Assembly (NCBI GenBank): GCA_938017765.1
Contig: CALIJH010000107.1
Location: 1 to 10,050 of the forward strand
From: an uncultured Leptotrichia sp.
Lineage (GTDB): Bacteria; Fusobacteriota; Fusobacteriia; Fusobacteriales; Leptotrichiaceae
Direction: 5' to 3'
DNA: 10,050 nucleotides
This document shows, piece after piece, positions 1 to 5,753 of this stretch. The first letter of the stretch is position 1, and each line of letters starts with the position of its first letter. The position numbers and the translations under genes are program-made. The notes under the pieces are model-generated. The model ran no database searches and was not told where the DNA came from. It saw only the letters and a program-made list of their open reading frames with translations.

Positions 1-1
1 A

Positions 2-364
2 TTTTTTAAATCAATGTTTTTGGGTAATGAAAATGAAATTGCAAGATTTGTAAAAGATAGAGGAGAATTGATAAATAGCAGATGTAGCGGCGTACTAAGT
101 CAAAAACATATTTACGAAACATTACCAAAAGGCGCAAATAAAGGTGTAGCGTTAAAAAAATTGGCTAAAAAGTTAAACATTTCACGTGAAGAAGTTATGG
201 CAATTGGAGATGGAAATAATGACATTGAAATGCTAGAATTTGCTGGAGTTGGAGTAGCTATGGGAAATGGGACTAAAATGGCTAAAGAAGCGGCAAACTA
301 TATAACTGACACAAATGAAGACGACGGTGTGGCAAAAGCGATTTATAAATATGTATTTGAATAA
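2..364 (+). CDS. Cof-type HAD-IIB family phosphatase, 3' part (5' end outside window)
   Basis: This is the C-terminal part of a haloacid-dehalogenase-like hydrolase of the Cof/HAD-IIB class, which are cytoplasmic phosphatases acting on sugar phosphates, nucleotides or flavin phosphates; the substrate cannot be read from sequence. The reading frame is open to the left edge (the first codons read F-F-K-S before the ATG at 14), so that ATG is probably internal and the gene begins upstream. Counting from position 2, HAD motif III is the lysine in N-K-G-V-A-L (about residue 47) and motif IV is GDGNNDIEML (about 69-78), the acidic Mg2+-binding loop. VAMGNG and the EAANYITDTNEDDGVAKAI ending are typical of Cof proteins. 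Motifs I and II (the nucleophile DxD and the Ser/Thr) would lie upstream and cannot be checked. A full Cof protein is about 260-280 aa, so slightly less than half is present. It ends with TAA and is followed by a hairpin terminator. Confidence 0.9.
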   Translation, partial: FFKSMFLGNENEIARFVKDRGELINSRCSGVLSQKHIYETLPKGANKGVALKKLAKKLNISREEVMAIGDGNNDIEMLEFAGVGVAMGNGTKMAKEAANYITDTNEDDGVAKAIYKYVFE

Positions 365-375
365 GTAGTTGAAAT

Positions 376-411
376 AAAAATTTATCTGAAATTTAAGAAG
401 ATAAATTTTTT
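376..411. terminator. A/T-only hairpin terminator between convergent genes
   Basis: A perfect 12-bp inverted repeat (arms 376-387 and 399-410, AAAAATTTATCT with AGATAAATTTTT) encloses an 11-nt loop. Each arm ends in an A or T run, so either transcript gives a stem followed by U residues. It sits 12 bases after the stop of the HAD gene and 76 bases from the stop of the convergent GNAT gene, so it could end both transcripts. The stem has only two G/C pairs, so it is weak thermodynamically but fits this AT-rich genome. Confidence 0.6.
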
Positions 412-486
412 AAAATTAATTTCCAATTTATATCTTAAAATTTACAAATATAATTTTTGCTGTATTCTATATCTAATATTTATTTT

Positions 487-1035
487 TTAATATTTATTTC
501 TTATAAATCTGACTCTTCGACTTATAATTTTTCCAAATTCTTTTTTATAAACGGAATGATATTCTTCAAAAGTAATGGGAAAATTATATGTCAGGACTTC
601 CATTTCAGTTCCAAAAAAACTTACTATAAAAGGCATTTCTTTCATATCATTTTTCAGATAAAAATTTTTTCTTTTTATTCTTTCTTCCAAATTTGGTACA
701 TTGGATATTTCCGTATTTTCGATTTCGAGGAAAATTTTTTTATTTGAATACCGTTCTTTTAAAAGTTGGAGAGCCTTAGAGCCTATTCCTCCGCCTCTTT
801 GAGTGTAGGAAACGGCGAAATATGCTATTAAAACAAGGTCATTGTGTAAAGCGGTAATTACCAGTCCTAAAAATTCGTCTTTATTGTTTTTTATTGAAAG
901 GACTTCTGTTGTTCCTCTCCATTGTTTCAATAAAATAAATGGAAAAGGTTTTCTTTCATTTTTTGGAAAGGCTTTTAAATACAGTCTGTATATATTTAGA
1001 AGATGTTTAGGATTTTTTGTTTTAACCAGTTTCAT
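487..1035 (-). CDS. GNAT family N-acetyltransferase
   Basis: A 182-aa cytoplasmic acetyltransferase of the GNAT fold, expected to move an acetyl group from acetyl-CoA to an amine; the acceptor is unknown. The acetyl-CoA binding motif A is clear at about residues 72-92: a hydrophobic beta-strand (LIAYFAVS), then the pyrophosphate loop QRGGGIGS and a helix (KALQLLKER). A strand LEIEN (about 104-108) and a later R-K-N-F-Y segment match the beta5 and 'R..FY' parts of GNAT proteins such as those using LE(I/V)E...FYxxxGF. The C-terminal 25 residues are basic. The start is the ATG at 1033-1035 (protein begins M-K-L-V-K): AAAGGA lies 6 bases upstream. A longer reading from TTG at 1048-1050 would put the ribosome site inside the coding region, so it is rejected. 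It is transcribed divergently from the amidohydrolase and convergent with the HAD gene. Confidence 0.85.
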   Translation of the reverse strand: MKLVKTKNPKHLLNIYRLYLKAFPKNERKPFPFILLKQWRGTTEVLSIKNNKDEFLGLVITALHNDLVLIAYFAVSYTQRGGGIGSKALQLLKERYSNKKIFLEIENTEISNVPNLEERIKRKNFYLKNDMKEMPFIVSFFGTEMEVLTYNFPITFEEYHSVYKKEFGKIISRRVRFIRNKY

Positions 1036-1041
1036 AAATTG

Positions 1042-1047
1042 TCCTTT
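1042..1047 (-). promoter_or_regulatory. Shine-Dalgarno site fixing the GNAT start
   Basis: On the minus strand this reads AAAGGA, 6 bases before the ATG at 1035. It overlaps the codons after the alternative TTG at 1050 and therefore supports the shorter protein. Confidence 0.65.
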
Positions 1048-1061
1048 CAAAATAATTTTTA

Positions 1062-1090
1062 TTGCTTTATTTACTAATTTTTTTTATAAT
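1062..1090 (+). promoter_or_regulatory. Candidate sigma70-type promoter for the M20 amidohydrolase
   Basis: A perfect -10 box TATAAT (1085-1090) is preceded by a 17-bp spacer and a weak -35 TTGCTT (1062-1067). Transcription would begin near 1097, leaving a leader of about 74 nt whose start contains the 20-bp palindrome. The -35 match is only three of six, and AT-rich DNA yields chance -10 boxes, hence moderate confidence. Confidence 0.4.
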
Positions 1091-1092
1091 AA

Positions 1093-1121
1093 ATTATAAC
1101 ATTTTGAATTAATTAATTCAA
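1093..1121 (-). promoter_or_regulatory. Candidate sigma70-type promoter for the GNAT gene
   Basis: Read on the minus strand, -35 TTGAAT (plus-strand 1116-1121) is followed by 17 bp and -10 TATAAT (plus-strand 1093-1098). Transcription would begin near 1086, about 50 nt before the GNAT ATG. The -35 lies inside the 20-bp palindrome, and the unit overlaps the promoter of the oppositely directed amidohydrolase gene. Confidence 0.5.
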
Positions 1122-1122
1122 A
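1103..1122. promoter_or_regulatory. Perfect 20-bp palindrome, possible operator
   Basis: The sequence TTTGAATTAATTAATTCAAA is identical to its own reverse complement over all 20 bases. It covers the -35 of the minus-strand GNAT promoter and lies just downstream of the presumed start site of the plus-strand amidohydrolase transcript. A dimeric regulator bound here could act on both genes. No regulator gene is in the window, and the role is inferred from symmetry and position only. Confidence 0.4.
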
Positions 1123-1157
1123 TTTCAAATATGGAAGTTACGGAAAAATTCAAAAAA

Positions 1158-1164
1158 AGAGGTG
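1158..1164 (+). promoter_or_regulatory. Shine-Dalgarno site fixing the amidohydrolase start
   Basis: AGAGGTG lies 6 bases upstream of the ATG at 1171. It contains the alternative in-frame GTG at 1162, which would have to be both ribosome site and start codon, so the ATG is preferred. Confidence 0.7.
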
Positions 1165-1170
1165 AAAGAG

Positions 1171-2373
1171 ATGAAATTCAATGAAATAAATAGTTTTATA
1201 AAAAAAAATGTTGAAGAGATATACGATGAAATGGTAAAAATAAGAAGAAAAATACATATGAACCCTGAACTTGGGGACGAAGAATTTGAAACAAGTGCCA
1301 CAATAAAAGAATTCCTGAAAAATAACGGCATAGAATACGAAGAAATAATAAATACGGGAATAGTGGCGACAATATATAACGGAGAGGGAAAAACTGTAGC
1401 TACAAGAGCAGATATAGACGCATTGCCCATTTTTGAGGAAAATGAAGTGGAATATAAATCAAAGATAAACGGTAAAATGCACGCCTGCGGACATGATGCC
1501 CATATGACAATACAAATGGGAGTGGCGAAGATTTTGGCTAACAATAAAGACAAATGGAAAGGAACAGTCAGATTTTTCTTTCAGCCCGCAGAAGAAACAA
1601 ATGGAGGGGCGGAAAGAATGATAAAAGCGGGAGCATTAAAATTTAAGAATGATAAAAATAAAAAAATAGACGCTTTTTTCGCACTACATATGGCACCTGA
1701 GATTGAATTAGGAAAAATCGGGGTAAAATATGGTAAAGCCCATGCGACTTCTGCAATGATTACATTGAACATAAACGGTGTGTCGGCTCATGCAGCACTT
1801 CCTCATAAAGGGGTAGACGCTATTCTGATAGGAGCCAAAGTTCTGGAATTTTTTCAGTCGATTATAAGCAGAAGAATAGACCCGAGAGAAGAAGCGGTAA
1901 TTACAATCGGTTCTTTTAAAGGAGGAAAAGCTGAAAACGTAATCTGTGATAAAGTGGAAATGCTCGGGACGATAAGAACAATGTCCAAGGAAACAAGGAC
2001 GTTTATAATTGAAACAATAAAAAGGGATTTACCTAAGTTTGTGGAAAGTTTGGGCGGAAATGTCGATATTAATATAAGAGAGGGTTATGCTCCCGTTATA
2101 AATAATGACGAAATAACTCAAAAAGTTGAAGAAAATGTAGTTGATTTATATGGAAAGGAAAGTCTTGAATTAATAAAAGAAGCAAGAATGGATGTAGAAG
2201 ATGTAAGTTATTTTTTGAATGAAATAAAAGGATGTTTTTTCAGACTTGGAACGAGAAATGAAGAAAAGGGACTGATTTATGATTTACATCATCCGAAATT
2301 TAATATCGATGAGGAAAGTCTGAAAATCGGGATAGGATTACAGCTAAAAAATATACTCGAATTTTTGAAATAA
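1171..2373 (+). CDS. M20D family amidohydrolase (N-acyl-amino-acid / hippurate hydrolase type)
   Basis: A 400-aa cytoplasmic metallo-hydrolase of peptidase family M20, subfamily D. Characterised relatives remove an acyl group from N-acyl amino acids (hippurate hydrolase, IAA-amino-acid hydrolases, N-acetyl-diaminopimelate deacetylase); which substrate applies here cannot be decided. Metal-site residues are all visible: HACGHD at about 104-109 (Cys106 and His108 as ligands), the E-E pair of QPAEE (141-142, general base and ligand), His173 in ALHMAP, and the C-terminal LHHPKF with His373. The lid/dimerisation domain lies in between, beginning near SAMITLNINGVSAHAALPHKGVD. Length is normal (about 380-400 aa) and no signal peptide is seen. 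The ATG at 1171 is chosen because AGAGGTG stands 6 bases upstream; a GTG three codons earlier overlaps that site. It appears monocistronic, with its own promoter and terminator. Confidence 0.93.
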   Translation: MKFNEINSFIKKNVEEIYDEMVKIRRKIHMNPELGDEEFETSATIKEFLKNNGIEYEEIINTGIVATIYNGEGKTVATRADIDALPIFEENEVEYKSKINGKMHACGHDAHMTIQMGVAKILANNKDKWKGTVRFFFQPAEETNGGAERMIKAGALKFKNDKNKKIDAFFALHMAPEIELGKIGVKYGKAHATSAMITLNINGVSAHAALPHKGVDAILIGAKVLEFFQSIISRRIDPREEAVITIGSFKGGKAENVICDKVEMLGTIRTMSKETRTFIIETIKRDLPKFVESLGGNVDINIREGYAPVINNDEITQKVEENVVDLYGKESLELIKEARMDVEDVSYFLNEIKGCFFRLGTRNEEKGLIYDLHHPKFNIDEESLKIGIGLQLKNILEFLK

Positions 2374-2381
2374 TAAATTTG

Positions 2382-2422
2382 AAAATAATAAGTTTGGATA
2401 TTTAGAAAATTTATTATTTTTT
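2382..2422 (+). terminator. Hairpin terminator after the amidohydrolase gene
   Basis: Arms 2382-2395 and 2407-2420 pair over 14 bp with one G-U pair (core AAAATAATAA with TTATTATTTT), leaving an 11-nt loop and ending in six T (2417-2422). It starts 8 bases after the amidohydrolase stop codon, the expected place for a Rho-independent terminator. It also separates that gene from the methyltransferase gene. Confidence 0.6.
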
Positions 2423-2522
2423 ATAATTTGTTATTGCCTACAATACCGTTATTAAAAATTAAGAAGTTAAACGGAATTAAAATTATAAATGTTAGAATTA
2501 TAGATATTAAAGTTATGGATAA

Positions 2523-2528
2523 AGAGGT
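2523..2528 (+). promoter_or_regulatory. Shine-Dalgarno site fixing the methyltransferase start
   Basis: AGAGGT ends 4 bases before the ATG at 2533. It marks that ATG, rather than a TTG 35 codons upstream, as the translation start. Confidence 0.65.
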
Positions 2529-2532
2529 AAGA

Positions 2533-3936
2533 ATGGATAAAATAGAAAATAATTATAAAGTAGGACAAAAATTAAAAATCGAAATAGAAAAAATAGTATT
2601 CGGAGGGGAAGGATTAGGACATATAGACGGATTTACAATATTTGTTCCGATGAGTGTTCCCGGAGATATTATTGAAATTGAAATAATTTCGGTAAAAAAA
2701 TCTTATGCAAGAGGTCTGATTACGGAAATAATAAAGGCGGGAAATGATAGAATAAAAGATACTTCCAAAATAAGTTTTGAAGATTTTGATGGCTGTGATT
2801 TTGGAATGCTGAAATATGAAAAACAACTTGAATATAAAAATGAAATGTTGAAAGAAGTTCTGAAAAAAATAGGAAATATAAACCTTGAAAATATTGAAAT
2901 TGAAAATATTATAGGGAGTGATATAAAAACAAATTACAGAAACAAAACGGCGGAGCCTCTTTTTAAGAAAGACGGCAAAATTATGACAGGATTTTATTCA
3001 AAAAAATCTCATAATATATTTTCTGCAAAGGAGAGTCTGTTAAAATCAAAAATTGCCGAAGAAATAATAAATAAATTTTTAGAAGAAATAAATAAATTTT
3101 CGGATACAAAAAATGAATTTAAAGTCTATAATGAAATAACGGATACAGGTTTTCTGAAGCATATTATTGTAAGAAATAATGAAAAAAATGAAGTTATGAT
3201 TATAGTCGTGGTCAGTAAAAAATCCCAATATAAACAGTTGGTGAAAGTTCTTGAGAAGTTATATAACGGGAATGAATGTTTGAAATCTGTATATATTTCA
3301 GTAAAAAAAGAATCTAATAATGTTATATTAGGAGAAGAAATAAGACATATTTTTGGAAATGAATATTTAGAAGAGGAAATAGAAAATATAAGATTTAAAA
3401 TATATCCTGATTCATTTTTCCAGATTAATAAATTTCAGGCTATAAAGCTGTATGATAAAGCAATCGAATTTTTAGGAGAAAGTAAGGATAAAACAGTAAT
3501 TGACGCCTTTTCAGGAACGGGAACGATAGCAATGGCACTTTCTTCAAAAGTTAAGAAATCAATAGGAATTGAAAGTGTTGAAAGTTCGGTAATAGCTGCC
3601 AATAAAACGGCTCTTGAAAATAATATAGAAAATACGGAATTTATAAACGGAAAAGTTGAAAAAATACTGCCCGATTTGCTGAAAAAAGAGAAAGTCGAAG
3701 CTATAATATTTGACCCTCCGAGAAGAGGAATAGAAGAAAAAGCTTTGAGAAGTGTTATAAAAAATAAAATTCAGAAAATAGTGTATATTTCATGTAATCC
3801 CGCAACTTTTGCAAGGGATGTAAAAATACTTGCCGAAAATGGATATGAGCTGAAAAAGGTGTCAGCCGTGGATATGTTTCCTCAAACCAGCCATATTGAG
3901 TGCATAGCATTGATACGAAGAGTGGAGAGACTATAA
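2533..3936 (+). CDS. rlmD: 23S rRNA (uracil-C5)-methyltransferase, RlmD/RumA family
   Basis: A 467-aa SAM-dependent RNA m5U methyltransferase of the RumA/TrmA family; relatives methylate U1939 (RlmD) or U747 and U1939 (RlmCD) of 23S rRNA. Domains: an N-terminal TRAM RNA-binding domain (about residues 10-70, with GEGLGHIDG and VPGD), a central domain containing FRNKTxEP-like NYRNKTAEP, and a C-terminal Rossmann methyltransferase domain. Visible motifs are SAM loop VIDAFSGTGTIA (about 322-333), DPPRRG (394-399), SCNP with nucleophile Cys421, and the HIE general-base Glu456 within VDMFPQTSHIE. The family's 4Fe-4S motif (C-x5-C-x2-C and a distal Cys) is mostly lost: only Cys88 remains, with Lys79, Phe85 and Ser168 at the other positions by my hand alignment. 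The ATG at 2533 has AGAGGT just upstream; the in-frame extension to a TTG at 2428 looks non-coding. Whether it is RlmD or RlmCD in specificity is unknown, so the symbol is tentative. Confidence 0.88.
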   Translation: MDKIENNYKVGQKLKIEIEKIVFGGEGLGHIDGFTIFVPMSVPGDIIEIEIISVKKSYARGLITEIIKAGNDRIKDTSKISFEDFDGCDFGMLKYEKQLEYKNEMLKEVLKKIGNINLENIEIENIIGSDIKTNYRNKTAEPLFKKDGKIMTGFYSKKSHNIFSAKESLLKSKIAEEIINKFLEEINKFSDTKNEFKVYNEITDTGFLKHIIVRNNEKNEVMIIVVVSKKSQYKQLVKVLEKLYNGNECLKSVYISVKKESNNVILGEEIRHIFGNEYLEEEIENIRFKIYPDSFFQINKFQAIKLYDKAIEFLGESKDKTVIDAFSGTGTIAMALSSKVKKSIGIESVESSVIAANKTALENNIENTEFINGKVEKILPDLLKKEKVEAIIFDPPRRGIEEKALRSVIKNKIQKIVYISCNPATFARDVKILAENGYELKKVSAVDMFPQTSHIECIALIRRVERL

Positions 3937-3949
3937 AATCTTGTAGTAA

Positions 3950-4063
3950 AGTCATATAACAAAATTGAAAAGAAAGAAAAGAGAATATCATAGTTATGAT
4001 AGAATTACTGCTAATATAAGTAAGAGAGAATATGAAGTTAAAATTGTTGACTTCTGCAATTAA
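3950..4063 (+). pseudogene. Possible 3' coding scrap of an unrecognised gene
   Basis: An open frame of 37 codons ends at TAA 4061-4063. It has no ATG or supported start and is in a different frame from the methyltransferase gene. The translated tail (REYHSYDRITANISKREYEV, then KIVDFCN) has a balanced, protein-like mix with Tyr, Asp, Cys and Ser/Thr, unlike the Lys/Ile/Asn/Phe-rich output of AT-rich non-coding DNA. It may be the C-terminal remnant of a gene lost when the antiporter segment arrived or rearranged. I do not recognise the family, and a chance open frame is possible. Confidence 0.3.
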
Positions 4064-4095
4064 ATTAACATAGAGAGCTTTGGCTTTTTTCGTCT

Positions 4096-4103
4096 AAAGG
4101 AGG
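4096..4103 (+). promoter_or_regulatory. Very strong Shine-Dalgarno site of the antiporter
   Basis: AAAGGAGG, a full anti-16S match, stands 5 bases before the ATG at 4109. Other genes in the window use shorter AGAGG, AAAGGA or GGAGAG sites, so this leader is distinct from its neighbours. Confidence 0.8.
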
Positions 4104-4108
4104 TTATT

Positions 4109-5287
4109 ATGTTATTAAGTATTTCGCTAATTCTTATTGTAGGTGCAACTATGGCGTGGTTGTGTCGGAAAATTAGATTACCGAGTTTGCTTGGTATGTT
4201 AGTTACCGGTATTATTCTTGGACCTTATGTAACTAATTTATTAGATAACAGTATACTTGGAATATCAATAGAACTTCGCAAGATTGCACTAATAGTTATT
4301 CTCACAAGAGCAGGTCTTGGACTGGACTTATCAGGACTAAAAAAAATAGGAAGACCGGCAGTTCTTATGTGCTTTATACCTGCGAGTTTTGAACTCATAG
4401 GAATGATTTTGCTTGCTCCAAAACTTATGGGATTAACAATGTTAGAAGCTGCAATTATGGGAGCTGTTCTTGCTGCCGTATCACCGGCTGTCGTTGTTCC
4501 AAGAATGGTAAAACTTATGGATGAAGGTTATGGAGTAGAAGAAGGAATACCTCAGTTAATTTTGGCAGGAGCATCAGTTGACGATGTATATGTTATTGTT
4601 TTGTTTTCTACATTTGTTGGAATGATGCAAGGCAAAGGGGCTTCGATAATTAGTTTTATTAATATTCCTGTTTCAATATTTTTGGGAATTATGATAGGTA
4701 TATTACTTGGCTTATTATTAGCAGATTTTTTCAAGAAAATTCATATTCGAGATACTTCAAAAGTGCTTATCATTTTGAGTATCACATTCCTACTTGTAGT
4801 AATTGAAGATAAATTAACTACTGTAATTACTTTTTCTGCATTAATTACAGTTATGTTTATTGGAATAGGATTACAGAGAAAAAACAAAACTGTAGCAGAA
4901 AGACTTTCCATAAAATATGGGAAATTATGGGTAGCAGCAGAGATATTTTTATTTGTGTTGGTTGGTGCAACTGTAAATATCGGATATATCGGGAAAGTTG
5001 GAGTGAAGGCTATTATAGTGATTGTAGGTGCATTGATATTTAGAATGCTTGGTGTATTTGTGTGCTTATTAGGGACAAGAATTAAGGGAAAAGAAAAATT
5101 GTTTGCTATGGTGGCATATACTCCAAAAGCAACTGTTCAGGCTGCTATTGGAGGGATACCTCTTGCACTTGGATTTTCTTGTGGTGATACAGTGCTTACA
5201 GTAGCAGTACTTGCGATAGTTTTTACAGCTCCAATTGGTGCATTTGCTATCGATTTATCGTATAAAAAATTATTACAAAGGAGATAA
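4109..5287 (+). CDS. Cation:proton antiporter (CPA superfamily, Na+/H+ exchanger domain)
   Basis: A 392-aa polytopic inner-membrane protein with roughly 11-13 hydrophobic segments, covering just the membrane domain of Na+(K+)/H+ exchangers (PF00999 type). Such proteins exchange Na+, K+ or Li+ for H+ and help with pH and salt homeostasis. Family marks: an N-terminal IRLPSLLGMLVTGIILGP (the first helix hairpin), ILTRAGLGLDL, the unwound-helix segment SPAVVVPRMV (about 125-134), the ion-site pair Asp158-Asp159 in GASVDDVYVIV, and the basic residue of TPKATVQAA (Lys340). The Asp-Asp pair resembles electrogenic exchangers, while CPA1 types carry Asn-Asp; the ion cannot be named. There is no cytosolic RCK/TrkA tail. 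The ATG is fixed by AAAGGAGG. Codon use (more GTT, GCT, CTT and ACT) and the strong ribosome site differ from neighbours and suggest transfer, perhaps from a Firmicute; this is an impression, not a calculation. No clear terminator follows. Confidence 0.9.
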   Translation: MLLSISLILIVGATMAWLCRKIRLPSLLGMLVTGIILGPYVTNLLDNSILGISIELRKIALIVILTRAGLGLDLSGLKKIGRPAVLMCFIPASFELIGMILLAPKLMGLTMLEAAIMGAVLAAVSPAVVVPRMVKLMDEGYGVEEGIPQLILAGASVDDVYVIVLFSTFVGMMQGKGASIISFINIPVSIFLGIMIGILLGLLLADFFKKIHIRDTSKVLIILSITFLLVVIEDKLTTVITFSALITVMFIGIGLQRKNKTVAERLSIKYGKLWVAAEIFLFVLVGATVNIGYIGKVGVKAIIVIVGALIFRMLGVFVCLLGTRIKGKEKLFAMVAYTPKATVQAAIGGIPLALGFSCGDTVLTVAVLAIVFTAPIGAFAIDLSYKKLLQRR

Positions 5288-5327
5288 ATGGCGATAGTAA
5301 ACAGAGAATTCAAATCTAAGTAGATAA

Positions 5328-5384
5328 ATAAGATATAAAAGATTGGAAAAAGCTGCCGAAGAAATTTTGAAAAAGTTTTTATAA
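5328..5384 (+). pseudogene. Possible short 3' coding scrap downstream of the antiporter
   Basis: An 18-codon start-less frame ending in TAA 5382-5384 reads IRYKRLEKAAEEILKKFL, a charged amphipathic-helix pattern typical of a protein C-terminus. With only 18 codons, chance cannot be excluded. It matters mainly because a similar scrap lies on the other side of the antiporter. Confidence 0.18.
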
Positions 5385-5465
5385 AAATTAAAATTCATTG
5401 TTTTGAGTCAAAAAAACAAATATTACAAAAATCATAAAAAAATAGTAAAAAAATATATTTATTTG

Positions 5466-5518
5466 ATAAACTTATTGATATAAAATAGATATCAAAACTG
5501 TAATCTATCGAAGTTTAT
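5466..5518. repeat. Nested inverted repeats
   Basis: Outer arms ATAAACTT (5466-5473) and AAGTTTAT (5511-5518) are perfectly complementary. Inside lies a second perfect pair, TTGATAT (5475-5481) and ATATCAA (5489-5495), with a 7-nt loop. It may be an RNA hairpin in the 3' region of the antiporter transcript or a protein-binding site; neither is shown by sequence alone. Confidence 0.35.
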
Positions 5519-5544
5519 TTATAAAAAATAACAGTTTATTGAAT

Positions 5545-5630
5545 TATAAAATTTTATCAGTTAAATAAAATATATCTTTTAAAAATTTTGAAAGGTAAGA
5601 TATATAAATATAAAATTTTATTAGTCAAAT
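5545..5630. repeat. 22-nt direct repeat pair flanking an inverted repeat
   Basis: Copies at 5545-5566 and 5609-5630 match at 20 of 22 positions and begin TATAAAATTTTAT; they differ at C/T and T/C. Between them, ATATATCTT (5570-5578) and AAGATATAT (5597-5605) form a 9-bp inverted repeat. A degenerate third copy of the repeat core may start at 5661. Only two good copies exist and there are no spacer units, so this is not a CRISPR array. Confidence 0.4.
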
Positions 5631-5753
5631 CGGTTTGTTTTCTGTTTTATAATGAATATCATAAAATTTTGAACAAATTCATAAATATATTTTTTACTAT
5701 TTTTATTATGGAAATTATTATTTTTTAAAACAGTTCTTTCTTATCTTTCCTGT

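Larger units (their letters stand above)
5385..5753. other. Gene-free, extremely AT-rich gap with repeats
   Basis: This is most of the 466-bp space between the convergent antiporter and lipoprotein genes. I see no coding signal on either strand, no RNA gene and no classic terminator with a clean T tract. It holds two nested inverted repeats near 5466-5518 and a pair of near-identical 22-nt direct repeats (from 5545 and 5609) with an inverted repeat between them. In DNA this rich in A and T such repeats can arise by chance. Confidence 0.5.

Noticed and set aside
457..1099. Plus-strand open frames at 457-747 and 842-1099
   Set aside because: They are antisense shadows of the GNAT gene, Phe/Ser/Lys-rich, with no family motif and no ribosome site.
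1125..1553. Minus-strand 142-codon open frame across the amidohydrolase gene
   Set aside because: It is antisense to a clear M20 gene with intact motifs and shows a Ser/Phe/Ile-rich translation typical of a shadow frame.
2428..2532. In-frame 35-codon N-terminal extension of the RlmD-type protein from a TTG
   Set aside because: It is rich in Ile, Lys and Leu as AT-rich non-coding DNA would be, begins right after the terminator, has no ribosome site, and the ATG at 2533 has AGAGGT and leads straight into the TRAM domain.
4047..4074. Possible antiporter promoter with TTGACT at 4047-4052
   Set aside because: The -35 is good, but the sequence at 16-17 bp spacing (CATAGA/ATAGAG) is a poor -10, so no promoter is claimed.
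5545..5630. Possible CRISPR-like repeats
   Set aside because: There are only two good copies, no regular spacer series and no cas genes; the repeat is A/T only apart from a few bases.
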